A stretch of DNA of 60,737 bases from Haemophilus parahaemolyticus (GCF_002015035.1 NZ_MUXY01000023.1:1-60737); one strand, 5' to 3'. Shown: positions 39,974 through 48,653, counted from the first letter of the stretch. The notes: a model not told the origin generated them from the letters alone. Numbers and translations are program-made.

Positions 39974-40519
39974 ATGAATGTTATATCTGATCTTGAGCTT
40001 CAGCAAATTCGCACTCAAATGCTGACATTTGCACAATTGCAAGTAAATCAAGCTGATCTTGCCGAAGATTTAGTACAAGAAGCCTTTTTAAGTGCATTCA
40101 AAAATCTCGCTAATTTCAAGCATCAATCTGCATTTAAAACTTGGATTTTTGCTATTCTTAAAAATAAGATTATTGATTATTTACGTCAGAAAGGGCGGTT
40201 TGTTTTAGAAAGTGAACTTGAAGATGAAAATACCAATAATTCATTTTTTGATGAAAAGGGGCATTGGAAACCAGAACATTACCCGAGTGAATTACAAGGC
40301 GAAGAAGAAACTGTGTATTCCGATGAATTTTGGCTGATTTTTGAAACTTGTTTGACTTGTTTACCCGCCAAACAGGCAAAAATTTTTATGATGCGAGAGT
40401 TTTTAGAACTTTCATCTGAAGAAATTTGTCAAGAAACGCATTTAACTTCGTCTAATTTACATACCACCCTTTATCGGGCACGTTTGCAGTTGCAAAACTG
40501 TCTTTCAAAAAAACTTTAG
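39974..40519 (+). CDS. ECF-type RNA polymerase sigma factor (RpoE2-like)
   Basis: A 181-residue sigma-70 family ECF factor. Region 2 contains DLVQEAFLSAFKNLANF, KTWIFAILKNKIIDYLRQ. Region 4 contains LPAKQAKIFMMREFLELSSEEICQ and the HTH SSNLHTTLYRARLQLQ. The ATG at 39974 is preferred because AAAGGA precedes it; an in-frame start at 39923 adds 17 residues without a site. In H. influenzae a homologous ECF sigma (RpoE2) next to msrAB is reported to respond to hypochlorite. A cognate anti-sigma gene follows 8 bases downstream. Confidence 0.9.
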   Translation: MNVISDLELQQIRTQMLTFAQLQVNQADLAEDLVQEAFLSAFKNLANFKHQSAFKTWIFAILKNKIIDYLRQKGRFVLESELEDENTNNSFFDEKGHWKPEHYPSELQGEEETVYSDEFWLIFETCLTCLPAKQAKIFMMREFLELSSEEICQETHLTSSNLHTTLYRARLQLQNCLSKKL

Positions 40520-40527
40520 GAGAGATT

Positions 40528-40722
40528 ATGCGTTGTCGCCAAGCCACTCGAATGATTTCCGAATCACACGAACGTTCATTAGATATACAAGAAAAAGTGG
40601 GGCTAAAAGTGCATTTAGTTATGTGCTCACGTTGCCGCCGTTTTCAACGAAATTGCGAGACCTTAAGCGAGATGATGAAACAATTTAGGGATGCCGAAAC
40701 CAGCTATAGAATTAACCGATAG
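40528..40722 (+). CDS. Zinc-binding anti-sigma factor (ZAS-type, soluble)
   Basis: A 64-residue protein with the zinc-dependent anti-sigma signature HxxxCxxC in HLVMCSRC (residues 29-36), plus a Cys near the N-terminus (MRCRQAT) and one in NCETL that may complete the site. It has no membrane segment, so it is a cytoplasmic thiol switch that releases the sigma factor on oxidation. A GGAGAG site precedes the ATG. It lies immediately after the sigma gene and is certainly co-transcribed with it. Confidence 0.85.
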   Translation: MRCRQATRMISESHERSLDIQEKVGLKVHLVMCSRCRRFQRNCETLSEMMKQFRDAETSYRINR

Positions 40723-40733
40723 TTCGTAAAAAA

Positions 40734-40779
40734 ATAAGCGGTTGAATTTGCAAAATATTTTACAACTTTAACCGCTTAT
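40734..40779. terminator. Terminator built from two inverted uptake-sequence cores
   Basis: ATAAGCGGTT (40734-40743) pairs with AACCGCTTAT (40770-40779). It separates the anti-sigma gene (+) from the converging XRE gene (-). Inverted uptake-signal pairs are a common terminator form in Pasteurellaceae. Confidence 0.75.
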
Positions 40780-40792
40780 GGTTAAAAATACT

Positions 40793-41182
40793 TTATTTCA
40801 CTTTTTCTAATAATGAAATCATTTTTCTAAGCATTTCTAATTCTTTTTCTTTCTGCTCCAATAATTCATCTTTATGAATAAGTTGTAATTTTAATTTTTC
40901 AATTTCAAACATTATAGAATAATCACCACTATAATAATTTGCTGAAGTGTTATTTCCATTTTCATTCATAAAGAAGATGACACCTTTATCATTATCAACA
41001 AGATCAGATAAACTCACATTAAATATTTGAGCAATTTGCACTAATTTATCGTATTGCAATCTAGTTTCACCACGTTCAATCTTGGCATAACCACTTGGCG
41101 ACATATTCATTTTCTCAGCCATATCTTCTTGCGATAATTGACGAAGCTCTCTCATCATACGAATTTTATCATGCATTCCCAT
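40793..41182 (-). CDS. XRE-family transcriptional regulator with C-terminal coiled coil
   Basis: A 129-residue regulator. The Cro/CI HTH covers about residues 5-63 (LRQLSQEDMAEKMNMSPSGYAKIERGE). A short linker follows, then a Glu/Lys-rich coiled coil (about 90-128, KDELLEQKEKELEMLRKM) for dimerisation. There is no sensor domain. It is divergent from the opacity-type outer-membrane gene at 41338, which it may control. Confidence 0.88.
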   Translation of the reverse strand: MGMHDKIRMMRELRQLSQEDMAEKMNMSPSGYAKIERGETRLQYDKLVQIAQIFNVSLSDLVDNDKGVIFFMNENGNNTSANYYSGDYSIMFEIEKLKLQLIHKDELLEQKEKELEMLRKMISLLEKVK

Positions 41183-41337
41183 CTAAATTTAATCCTTTCC
41201 AAATTGAGCAATCTTTGCCTAAATCAGGTGCTATTTTGTCCTTTTTGTTGCTGTTTTTAATGGTTAAACTTCCATAAAATTTACTCGCATTTACTTATGC
41301 AACTGATGTATTTTCACACATTTAGAGGTCTTAATCT

Positions 41338-41880
41338 ATGAAAAAATTACTTATTGTAACTATGTTATCTACTTTAGCACTATCAGCTCAAGCTCAATGG
41401 TATGCTCAAGGCGATTTAGGTGCTTCAAAAATTGACATTACTGATGCAAATAATTCAGGCAGTTCATCTTTTACCCAACGAATCAGTGTTGGCTATGCTT
41501 TTGATAAGAACTTTCGTTTAGCCATAGATTATACAAACTACGGAAAAGTAACTGCAAATTATGCTGATGTTGCAGATGTATCTCTTAAAGTTAAATCATT
41601 AGGCTTCACTGGCTTTTATGATTTTGACTTAGCCAATTTCAAACCTTATGTTGGTGTCCGTATATCTACCAATAAAGCGGATGTAACTGCAAATGCACGT
41701 TCAAGCTATTATAGATTAGAAGCTTCTGCAACCGAAACGAGAACAGGCATTGGTGCATTAGCTGGTGTTCAATATAAATTAACTGATAACGTGGCACTTA
41801 ATACTAATATTGAATATAACCGTTTAGCCTCAGATGTTTCTGATGTGGGCGTTAAGGCTGGTTTACGTTTTAGTTTCTAA
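41338..41880 (+). CDS. Opacity-family outer-membrane protein
   Basis: A 180-residue precursor with a signal peptide (MKKLLIVTMLSTLALSAQA before QWYAQ) and an eight-stranded barrel pattern ending GLRFSF with the terminal Phe for BAM recognition. It resembles Opa-type porin-like proteins that mediate adhesion or resist host defences. It is expressed from the 155-base region it shares with the divergent XRE gene. The lipoprotein gene follows 10 bases after the stop. Confidence 0.82.
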   Translation: MKKLLIVTMLSTLALSAQAQWYAQGDLGASKIDITDANNSGSSSFTQRISVGYAFDKNFRLAIDYTNYGKVTANYADVADVSLKVKSLGFTGFYDFDLANFKPYVGVRISTNKADVTANARSSYYRLEASATETRTGIGALAGVQYKLTDNVALNTNIEYNRLASDVSDVGVKAGLRFSF

Positions 41881-41890
41881 TGGGTATTTT

Positions 41891-42340
41891 GTGAAACAGT
41901 TATTTACAAAAGCATCAATTATAGGGGTAGCGTTATTACTTTCAGCTTGTGCAACAGTTCCTATGGCTTCTGTTGAAGAAAGTAATACCACCAAACAATT
42001 CAGATCTCCCGAAAAAGGCAATTCAGGATTATATATCTATCGTGATTCTTTTATAGGAAAAGCTTTAAAGAAAAATCTCTATATTGACGATAAATTTATA
42101 GGTGAGTCTGCTCCTGATGTATTTTTTTATAAAACCATTAAAGCAGGAGAGCATAAAATTTCAACTGAATCCGAATTCAGCAATAATGATTTAAACATTA
42201 AAACTGAAAGTGGTAAAAACTATTTTATTCGTCAATATATTAAATTTGGTGTATTTGTAGGCGGTGCAAATTTAGAACAAGTTTCTGAAGAAGAAGGTAA
42301 GAAGGCTATTTCTAAACTAAATATGGCAGTAAGTCATTAG
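41891..42340 (+). CDS. DUF2846-like lipoprotein
   Basis: A 149-residue lipoprotein precursor starting at GTG 41891. The signal peptide ends in lipobox LSAC (Cys20). The mature domain contains GLYIYRDSFIGKALKKNLYIDD and IKAGEHKISTES, as in DUF2846-type small beta-sandwich lipoproteins. The GTG is used because an in-frame upstream start would give a non-signal-like N-terminus overlapping the Opa gene. Function unknown. It is co-transcribed with the Opa-type gene. Confidence 0.78.
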   Translation: MKQLFTKASIIGVALLLSACATVPMASVEESNTTKQFRSPEKGNSGLYIYRDSFIGKALKKNLYIDDKFIGESAPDVFFYKTIKAGEHKISTESEFSNNDLNIKTESGKNYFIRQYIKFGVFVGGANLEQVSEEEGKKAISKLNMAVSH

Positions 42341-42374
42341 AATTCTGCTCTAACAACATCATTTTATTTAAACA

Positions 42375-42407
42375 AGACTAAGTCTATATTTAGACTTAGT
42401 CTTTTTT
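42375..42407 (+). terminator. Terminator after the Opa/lipoprotein pair
   Basis: A 12-bp perfect stem AGACTAAGTCTA/TAGACTTAGTCT with a TATT loop and T6. Confidence 0.93.
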
Positions 42408-42461
42408 ATCTAAAATTCCCCTCTTATTTTCTACCACATTTCAAACTTAAGTAAAAAAATC

Positions 42462-42489
42462 TGTAAGAAATCCAATTCTTCGCCGTCTA
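42462..42489 (+). promoter_or_regulatory. Candidate ECF-sigma promoter of msrAB
   Basis: TGTAAG (42462-42467) and CGTCTA (42484-42489) are 16 bases apart. Many ECF promoters use a GTAA-type -35 and a CGTC-type -10. The element lies 41 bases before the msrAB start. No equally clear copy was found before the Met-rich gene, so the call is tentative. Confidence 0.4.
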
Positions 42490-42529
42490 ACCTTATGTAA
42501 CGTTAATTTTTACTTCATAAGGAAAAGCA

Positions 42530-43588
42530 ATGAAACTATCAAAAACATTTCTATTTATTACCGCACTTTGTTGTGCTACACCAACTTTAGCGATACAAAA
42601 TTCAACATCATCTGGAGAACAAAAAATGGCAATGGAAAATACACAAAACATTCGAGAAATTTATCTTGCTGGTGGCTGTTTCTGGGGTATGGAAGCTTAT
42701 ATGGAGCGTATTCACGGTGTGAAAGATGCGATTTCTGGCTATGCAAATGGTAATACGGAGAAAACCAGTTATCAGCTGATTGGGCTAACCGATCACGCAG
42801 AAACGGTAAAAGTCACTTACGATGCAAACCAAATTTCGTTAGATAAATTGCTTAAATATTATTTTAAAGTGATTGATCCAACCAGCGTAAACAAACAAGG
42901 TAACGACCGTGGCAGACAATATCGCACAGGGATTTATTATCAAGATGGAGCAGATAAAGCGGTGATCGAACAAGCACTCGCCCAGCTTCAAACCAAATAT
43001 AAAAAACCAGTACAAGTTGAGGTGCAACCGATTAAAAATTACATCGTAGCAGAAGAATATCATCAAGATTATTTGAAGAAAAATCCAAATGGCTACTGCC
43101 ATATTGATATTACCAAAGCAGATGAACCTGTGATTGACGAGAAAGATTATCCGAAACCGAGTGATGCAGAACTCAAAGCGAAATTGACACCGTTGCAATA
43201 TTCCGTTACTCAAAATAAACATACTGAACGCTCTTTTAGTAACGAATATTGGGATAATTTCCAACCAGGTATTTATGTTGATATCACCACAGGCGAGCCT
43301 GTTTTCTCTTCAAATGATAAATTTGAATCAGGTTGTGGCTGGCCAAGTTTTACGAAACCGATCATTAAAGATGTAGTGCATTATGAAACCGACAACAGCT
43401 TCAATATGCAACGTACCGAAGTGTTAAGCCGTGCGGGTAATGCTCATTTAGGTCACGTATTTGATGACGGCCCGAAAGATAAAGGTGGTTTGCGTTATTG
43501 CATTAACAGTGCATCAATTAAATTTATTCCGTTAGCTGAAATGGAAAAGGCAGGATATGGATATTTGATTCAATCCATTAAAAAATAA
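42530..43588 (+). CDS. msrAB: Periplasmic bifunctional methionine sulfoxide reductase MsrAB
   Basis: Repairs both S- and R-methionine sulfoxide in exported proteins. The 352-residue precursor has a signal peptide ([21 protein letters not shown]). The MsrA domain has the catalytic Cys in AGGCFWGME (about residue 50). The MsrB domain has [19 protein letters not shown] and the catalytic Cys in RYCINS. An AAGGAA site precedes the ATG. ccdA and a thioredoxin-like gene follow, supplying reducing power, so the thioredoxin-MsrA-MsrB fusion of Neisseria PilB is here split into separate genes. Confidence 0.96.
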   Translation: MKLSKTFLFITALCCATPTLAIQNSTSSGEQKMAMENTQNIREIYLAGGCFWGMEAYMERIHGVKDAISGYANGNTEKTSYQLIGLTDHAETVKVTYDANQISLDKLLKYYFKVIDPTSVNKQGNDRGRQYRTGIYYQDGADKAVIEQALAQLQTKYKKPVQVEVQPIKNYIVAEEYHQDYLKKNPNGYCHIDITKADEPVIDEKDYPKPSDAELKAKLTPLQYSVTQNKHTERSFSNEYWDNFQPGIYVDITTGEPVFSSNDKFESGCGWPSFTKPIIKDVVHYETDNSFNMQRTEVLSRAGNAHLGHVFDDGPKDKGGLRYCINSASIKFIPLAEMEKAGYGYLIQSIKK

Positions 43589-43599
43589 GGAGATGTAGG

Positions 43600-44241
43600 A
43601 TGTTAGATCAACAACTCCTTATTGGAACTGTATTTTTAGCTGGGCTTGCTTCTTTTCTTTCGCCTTGTATTTTCCCGATTATTCCAATTTATTTTGGTAT
43701 TTTGAGTAAAGGCGGTAAAAAAGTCCTAAATACTTTTTTATTTATTTTAGGGCTTTCCCTTACATTTGTCAGTTTAGGCTTTAGTTTTGGTTTTTTAGGG
43801 AATATTTTATTTAGTAACACCACCCGCATTATCGCTGGCGTTATTGTGATTATTTTGGGTATTCATCAACTTGGCATTTTCAAAATTGGTTTGTTGGAAC
43901 GCACAAAATTGGTGGAAATAAAAACATCAGGAAAATCAACCGCACTTGAGGCATTTGTCCTTGGTTTAACCTTTAGCCTTGGTTGGACACCTTGTATTGG
44001 CCCGATTTTGGCTTCCGTGTTAGCTTTATCAGGCGATGAAGGCTCTGCACTTTACGGTGCATCAATGATGTTCGTTTATGTTTTAGGCTTGGCAACGCCG
44101 TTTGTATTATTTTCATTCTTCTCAGACAGCTTGCTAAAACGTGCCAAAGGGTTAAATAAACACTTAGACAAATTTAAAATTGCTGGCGGTGTTTTAATTA
44201 TCGTGATGGGTATTTTATTGATTACGAATAATTTTTCGTAA
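43600..44241 (+). CDS. ccdA: CcdA-type thiol-disulfide electron transporter
   Basis: A 213-residue inner-membrane protein with six hydrophobic segments. Paired cysteines are placed as in CcdA: LSPCIFPIIPIYFG (about residue 23) and GWTPCIGPI. It moves electrons from cytoplasmic thioredoxin to periplasmic thiol proteins. AAGGAG lies before the ATG. It sits 11 bases after msrAB and upstream of the thioredoxin-like gene, which is its probable electron acceptor for MsrAB recycling. Confidence 0.93.
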   Translation: MLDQQLLIGTVFLAGLASFLSPCIFPIIPIYFGILSKGGKKVLNTFLFILGLSLTFVSLGFSFGFLGNILFSNTTRIIAGVIVIILGIHQLGIFKIGLLERTKLVEIKTSGKSTALEAFVLGLTFSLGWTPCIGPILASVLALSGDEGSALYGASMMFVYVLGLATPFVLFSFFSDSLLKRAKGLNKHLDKFKIAGGVLIIVMGILLITNNFS

Positions 44242-44282
44242 GGTATAACCTTAACAAAAGAAATCTATAAAAGGAAAAAGCA

Positions 44283-44753
44283 ATGAAAAAACTATTATCA
44301 ATATTTCTAATGGCATTCAGCCTAAACGCTTTTGCACAAACTAATTTGGCGGACGTGCAACTCAAAGATTTAAACAATCAGCCAGTTACTTTAAGCCAAT
44401 ATAAAGGTAAACCTGTGTATGTAAAAATGTGGGCATCTTGGTGTCCAATTTGTTTGGCAGGATTAGCTGAAATTGATGATTTAAGTGCGGAAAAAGATCG
44501 CAATTTTGAAGTGATTACCATTGTTTCGCCCGATCACAAAGGCGAAAAAGACACCGCTGATTTTATTGAGTGGTACAAGGGATTAGAATATAAAAATATC
44601 ACAGTGCTTTTAGATGAAAAAGGCGAAATCATTGATAAAGCAAGAGTGCGTGGCTATCCGTTTAATCTATTTTTAGATAGCGATTTAAACCTGAAAAAAA
44701 CCGTACCAGGACATTTAGGCGCAGAGCAAATTCGAGCGTTTGCTGAAAAATAA
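44283..44753 (+). CDS. Periplasmic thioredoxin-like (TlpA/PilB-type) protein
   Basis: A 156-residue precursor with a signal peptide ending AFA. The thioredoxin fold carries the active site WASWCPICLAG and the cis-Pro loop RGYPFNLF. It resembles the N-terminal thioredoxin domain of Neisseria PilB, which reduces MsrAB. An AAAAGGAAAAAG site precedes the ATG. It ends the msrAB-ccdA-trx operon at a USS-containing terminator. Confidence 0.93.
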   Translation: MKKLLSIFLMAFSLNAFAQTNLADVQLKDLNNQPVTLSQYKGKPVYVKMWASWCPICLAGLAEIDDLSAEKDRNFEVITIVSPDHKGEKDTADFIEWYKGLEYKNITVLLDEKGEIIDKARVRGYPFNLFLDSDLNLKKTVPGHLGAEQIRAFAEK

Positions 44754-44760
44754 TGATGAC

Positions 44761-44788
44761 AAGCGGCTTATTTTTAAGCCGCTTTTAC
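44761..44788 (+). terminator. Terminator of the msrAB operon
   Basis: A 10-bp stem AAGCGGCTTA/TAAGCCGCTT followed by TT. The left arm includes an uptake-sequence core (ACAAGCGG). The remaining ~190 bases to the PAS gene hold no gene that I can support. Confidence 0.85.
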
Positions 44789-44976
44789 AATGGAAGAACA
44801 TTTATGCATTTCGAGTGTAGTTGAAGAGTGATATTTGATAAAAAGCAAAGAATAGTTTAACTTTTTACTTGGTTATTTACTTTAGTAAAATAATCAGGTA
44901 TTTTATTGTAGCCTTCTCACAGAGAAGGTTTGATTTTAATTCCATTCAATGATAATCAGACCAACGGAGTTTAACT

Positions 44977-45408
44977 ATGGCTGAACAAATCGTCCCTTCT
45001 AATGATGTTATTCTTAAAGCAGTGCAAGACACTTTAGTGATTTCAACTACCGATTTACAAGGCGTGATCACTTACGCAAATGATCTTTTCTGCAAATTAA
45101 CAGGCTATTCTCGCGAAGAATTAATCGGTCAACCGCACAACCTTGTGCGTCACCCTTCTGTGTCAAAAGAAGTGTACAAAGATATGTGGGATACTATCCA
45201 AGCAGGTAAAATTTGGACAGGTATCGTGCCAAACGTAGGTAAAGGTGGTGTAGTTTATGTGGTAGATACCACCGTTCAGCCAATTTTTGACGAAGCGGGC
45301 AATATCACCAGCTACATCAGCGTGCGCCGTGTAATCAACGATTTAATGCAAAACTTCGATGCCGTAGAATTATCAAAAGAAGTATTCGACGACTACTACG
45401 ATAAATAA
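44977..45408 (+). CDS. Stand-alone PAS domain protein (Aer-type)
   Basis: A 143-residue cytoplasmic protein that is a single PAS domain with short tails. The segments TDLQGVITYANDLFCKLTGYSREEL, GQPHNLVRHPSVSKEVYKDM and PIFDEAGNITSYISVRR resemble the FAD-binding PAS of the aerotaxis receptor Aer. No kinase, HAMP or signalling domain is attached, and these bacteria are non-motile. It may bind FAD as a redox sensor that acts on a separate partner. A CGGAG site precedes the ATG. It is followed by a terminator and then a diflavin reductase gene. Confidence 0.82.
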   Translation: MAEQIVPSNDVILKAVQDTLVISTTDLQGVITYANDLFCKLTGYSREELIGQPHNLVRHPSVSKEVYKDMWDTIQAGKIWTGIVPNVGKGGVVYVVDTTVQPIFDEAGNITSYISVRRVINDLMQNFDAVELSKEVFDDYYDK

Positions 45409-45426
45409 TCAACAATTCTCTTTTCG

Positions 45427-45448
45427 GGCGTGCTTTGGCACGCCTTTT
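45427..45448 (+). terminator. Terminator of the PAS gene
   Basis: A 7-bp stem GGCGTGC/GCACGCC with a TTTG loop and TTTT. Confidence 0.9.
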
Positions 45449-45475
45449 CTTTCTTGATATATGAAAGGAACTGCT

Positions 45476-47029
45476 ATGTCTCAACCTATTTCTCATATTC
45501 ATATCGCCTACGGTTCTGAATCGGGCAATGCCGAAGCACTTGCCAAGCAACTCCATCAGCTTGATTGGCTACAAGCCCACCAACCTAGCCTTTGTACCCT
45601 AAATGAACTAGATTTTTCTCGCCTACAAGCGGACGATTTATTGCTGATTTTAACTAGCTCGTTCGGTGATGGCGAACCACCAGCTAATGCCGATGAATTT
45701 GCAAATTCTTTGGAAAATTTGACCACTTTCCCGTGCCGTTATGTCCTATTCGGTTTGGGCGATACCAGCTATGATCAATTCTGCGGCTTCAGCCAACAAA
45801 TCGAAGCCTTACTTAATCAAAAACAAGCAAAAGCCTTGATTGCTCGTGTAGATGCGGATCTCAACTATCAAGCTATCTTCAAACAATGGCTACCACTCTT
45901 GCAACAAGTTCTACAAACACCTGCAAACGAAACGTTAGCCCACGATCTTTCCGTTAAGGTTTATAACGAAAAAACTGTGTACGAAGCAGAAGTGTTGGAA
46001 ATCAAACACTTGGCACAATCTGAACCTGCTGTTTACCACTTACGTCTATCACTGCAAAACAGCGGAATTTTCTACCAAGCAGGCGATTTAGTTTATGTGC
46101 AAGTCAGACAACCTGATGAGGCATTAGCCCTTTATGAAAACTGGTTTGAGCAATCAGCAGAAGGCTTACGCAACAAGGAATTACGCCTATTAAGCAAAAA
46201 TGTATTGCGTGATTTAAATAAAATTTTAGATAACGCTGAGCTGAAAAACCTGCTCAAAATTTCCAATAAAAAAGCCTTGGAAACCTATTTATATGGGCGT
46301 GATTTGCTTGATGTTTTGCGTGATTTTGATGTAGAAAAACGCATTTCGCTACAAGATCTTGCAGAATGCTTACCAAATTTAACCGCTCGTGCCTATTCCA
46401 TCAGCTCTTGTGGTAAAACGCACCCTGAATATGTCGATCTCTGCGTGCGTCACGTTCATTATCAGCTCAATGAACGTAGTTACCAAGGCACAGCAAGCGA
46501 TCAGCTTGCACACCTCAAAGAAGGGCAAAGATTACCGATTTTCATCAAATCGAACGCAACATTCCACTTGACTGAAAATCTCAATGCACCAGTAGTGATG
46601 ATTGGCTCGGGCGCAGGCATTGCACCACATATTGGTTTCTTGGATTATTTAGCACAACAACCGAATAAAGTAGAGAGCTACCTCTTCTTTGGTGAACGCT
46701 ATCAAGCCAAAGATTTTCTTTATGAAGAACAGCTCAACGCCTATCAAACACAAGGCGTACTCACCACGCTTTTCACTGCCTTTTCACGCGATCAAGCGGT
46801 CAAATTTTATGTGCAAGATGCAATGTGTGAGCAAGGCGAATTGCTTTGGAAATTGATTCAGCAAGGGGCATATTTCTACATCTGCGGCAGCAAATCAATG
46901 AGTAAAGCAGTAGATGAAGTACTATTGGAGATCGCAGATAAAATTGGTGGGCAGCCTTTCGTGGACGACTTCAATAACATCATCGCCACGCTCATTGCCG
47001 AAGGGAGATTGATGAGAGATGTGTATTAA
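45476..47029 (+). CDS. Diflavin reductase (CysJ / cytochrome P450 reductase family)
   Basis: A 517-residue soluble protein with an N-terminal flavodoxin-like FMN domain (YGSESGNAEALAKQL, SSFGDGEPPANADEF, GLGDTSYDQFCGF). A ferredoxin-NADP-reductase-type FAD/NADPH module follows (RAYSISS, MIGSGAGIAPHIGFLDY, YICGSKSMSKAVDEVL). This is the CysJ/CPR architecture, but CysJ is longer (about 600) and no cysI is adjacent, so the electron acceptor is unknown. The ATG at 45476 is chosen because AAAGGA precedes it; an ATG at 45461 overlaps that site. The PAS gene upstream could be a functional partner. Confidence 0.83.
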   Translation: MSQPISHIHIAYGSESGNAEALAKQLHQLDWLQAHQPSLCTLNELDFSRLQADDLLLILTSSFGDGEPPANADEFANSLENLTTFPCRYVLFGLGDTSYDQFCGFSQQIEALLNQKQAKALIARVDADLNYQAIFKQWLPLLQQVLQTPANETLAHDLSVKVYNEKTVYEAEVLEIKHLAQSEPAVYHLRLSLQNSGIFYQAGDLVYVQVRQPDEALALYENWFEQSAEGLRNKELRLLSKNVLRDLNKILDNAELKNLLKISNKKALETYLYGRDLLDVLRDFDVEKRISLQDLAECLPNLTARAYSISSCGKTHPEYVDLCVRHVHYQLNERSYQGTASDQLAHLKEGQRLPIFIKSNATFHLTENLNAPVVMIGSGAGIAPHIGFLDYLAQQPNKVESYLFFGERYQAKDFLYEEQLNAYQTQGVLTTLFTAFSRDQAVKFYVQDAMCEQGELLWKLIQQGAYFYICGSKSMSKAVDEVLLEIADKIGGQPFVDDFNNIIATLIAEGRLMRDVY

Positions 47030-47096
47030 TTTCAAAAATTGAACAAAGAAATGGCTGAAGAAATCTTCAGCCATTTTTCTATGTGAAATTCGATTA

Positions 47097-47534
47097 CTAC
47101 ACCCAACGTCTTACCGCTTTTTTATACGCCAAATATTCCTCGCCAAATTTTTGTTCTAACATCTGTTCTTCTGGCTGAATTTGTAAATAATTGATGCTCC
47201 AGATGAATAACGGAATTACCAATAAAGCGGTGGCATTTTCAAGGTAAATTGCAAATGCGATAAGGAAAATGGCGAGGCTGAGATACATCGGATTACGGCT
47301 AAAACGATAGATACCCGTTTGAACAATATGGCTGGTTTGATTTGGATGAAGCGGGCTGATGGTCGTTTTAGCAAGACGGAATGAGATAACGCTTGCTATG
47401 CCAATAACGCTACTTAATCCAACCAACATCACAACCAACCAAGTTGCCTTTGGCAAGGTAAGGATAGTCGGCAAGCAATACATTATCGCCATACAAATCA
47501 GGCTTAACACAGGCGGTGGAATTTTGGTTTTCAT
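47097..47534 (-). CDS. Isoprenylcysteine/phospholipid methyltransferase-family membrane protein
   Basis: A 145-residue membrane protein with about four hydrophobic segments and the ICMT/PEMT C-terminal signature RNPMYLSLAIF, EEQMLEQKFGEEYLAYKKAV. This motif binds SAM at the membrane face. The substrate is unknown. The start is ATG 47534 inside the recF stop (ATGA overlap), with GGGAAA upstream; an in-frame TTG six bases earlier is less likely. It is the last gene of the dnaA-dnaN-recF unit. Confidence 0.8.
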   Translation of the reverse strand: MKTKIPPPVLSLICMAIMYCLPTILTLPKATWLVVMLVGLSSVIGIASVISFRLAKTTISPLHPNQTSHIVQTGIYRFSRNPMYLSLAIFLIAFAIYLENATALLVIPLFIWSINYLQIQPEEQMLEQKFGEEYLAYKKAVRRWV

Positions 47535-48613
47535 TTGCAAATTTTCCCTTGTTGAATTTCAAATAGTTGATCTTGCGAATTTTTCTGCCATTGCATCTGG
47601 TTTAATTGCTCTTGGGTAATGGCGGTAACGAATACTTGCGACTGGCTTTCACGCAGACGTTGTGAGAGCAATTCACGTTTGACGGGATCAAGCTCCGAAG
47701 CAAAATCGTCAATCAAGAAAATACAAGATTTCTCTTTCTCGGCAGTTAAATATTCGCCTTGAGCTAATCGTAAGGCACACATTAAGAGCTTTAACTGCCC
47801 TCGAGAAAGTACATCTTCTACAGGCAAGCCGTTGGCTCGGAAGCGGAAATCCGCTTTTTGTGCACCTAACATTGTATAGCCTAATGAGCGGTCGCGTTCA
47901 AAGCCTTGTTGTAAGATGTCAGTATAATCGGCACCTTTTTCCCAACCTTGATAAAAGCTGACTGAAATTTCTAATTCAGGTAAGAAAAAAGCACAATGAC
48001 GGGCAATTTCAGGCGTGATAGCGGCAGCATATTCGGCACGCATAGCGGTCACATTTTGAGCGGTTTTTACCAATTCAATATCCCAATGTTTCAACTCGTT
48101 GTAGTTTCGGACTTGCTGTAATGCGGCATTACGTTGTTTCAACAAACGTTTAAGATTGACCCATTGTGGATAAAAATCACTCTGTTTATGGAATAAGCCC
48201 CAATCTAAAAAAGCACGGCGATAGCTCGGTCCGCCATTGAGCAACGTTAACCCTTCAGGCGTGATCACTTGCATTGGTAAAAGATGGGCAAGATCGGCAA
48301 TTTTATTGCCATCTTCACCATTGATTTTAAGTATGGTATTGCCCGAACGCTGTTTTTGTAGCCCAACCGTCCAGCTATGTTTTTCCTCATCAATTTTTCC
48401 GTGCAAGACAAAATTTTCTGCCTCATAATTGATTACGCGGTTGCTAATATGGCTTTTAAATGAACGCCCGTGCCCGAGGTAGAAAATGGCTTCAAGCAGG
48501 CTAGTTTTGCCACTGCCGTTGTGTCCAACAATAAAGTTGAAATTCGGGCTGAGATCAAGCTCGGCAGATTGAATATTGCGGAAATTTTGAATGATAAGGC
48601 GAGATAGGGGCAT
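47531..48613 (-). CDS. recF: DNA replication and repair protein RecF
   Basis: SMC-like ATPase that loads RecA at gaps. The 360-residue protein has Walker A GHNGSGKTSLLEA (about residues 30-42), the ABC signature LSRGQLKLLMCAL and Walker B CIFLIDDFASELD. Length is normal. It follows dnaN on the minus strand with a pair of palindromic repeats between them, and overlaps the downstream methyltransferase-like gene by 4 bases. Confidence 0.97.
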   Translation of the reverse strand: MPLSRLIIQNFRNIQSAELDLSPNFNFIVGHNGSGKTSLLEAIFYLGHGRSFKSHISNRVINYEAENFVLHGKIDEEKHSWTVGLQKQRSGNTILKINGEDGNKIADLAHLLPMQVITPEGLTLLNGGPSYRRAFLDWGLFHKQSDFYPQWVNLKRLLKQRNAALQQVRNYNELKHWDIELVKTAQNVTAMRAEYAAAITPEIARHCAFFLPELEISVSFYQGWEKGADYTDILQQGFERDRSLGYTMLGAQKADFRFRANGLPVEDVLSRGQLKLLMCALRLAQGEYLTAEKEKSCIFLIDDFASELDPVKRELLSQRLRESQSQVFVTAITQEQLNQMQWQKNSQDQLFEIQQGKICK

Positions 48614-48653
48614 AGAAAGTTCTGATGATTAAAAGGATGATTAATATCACTTT

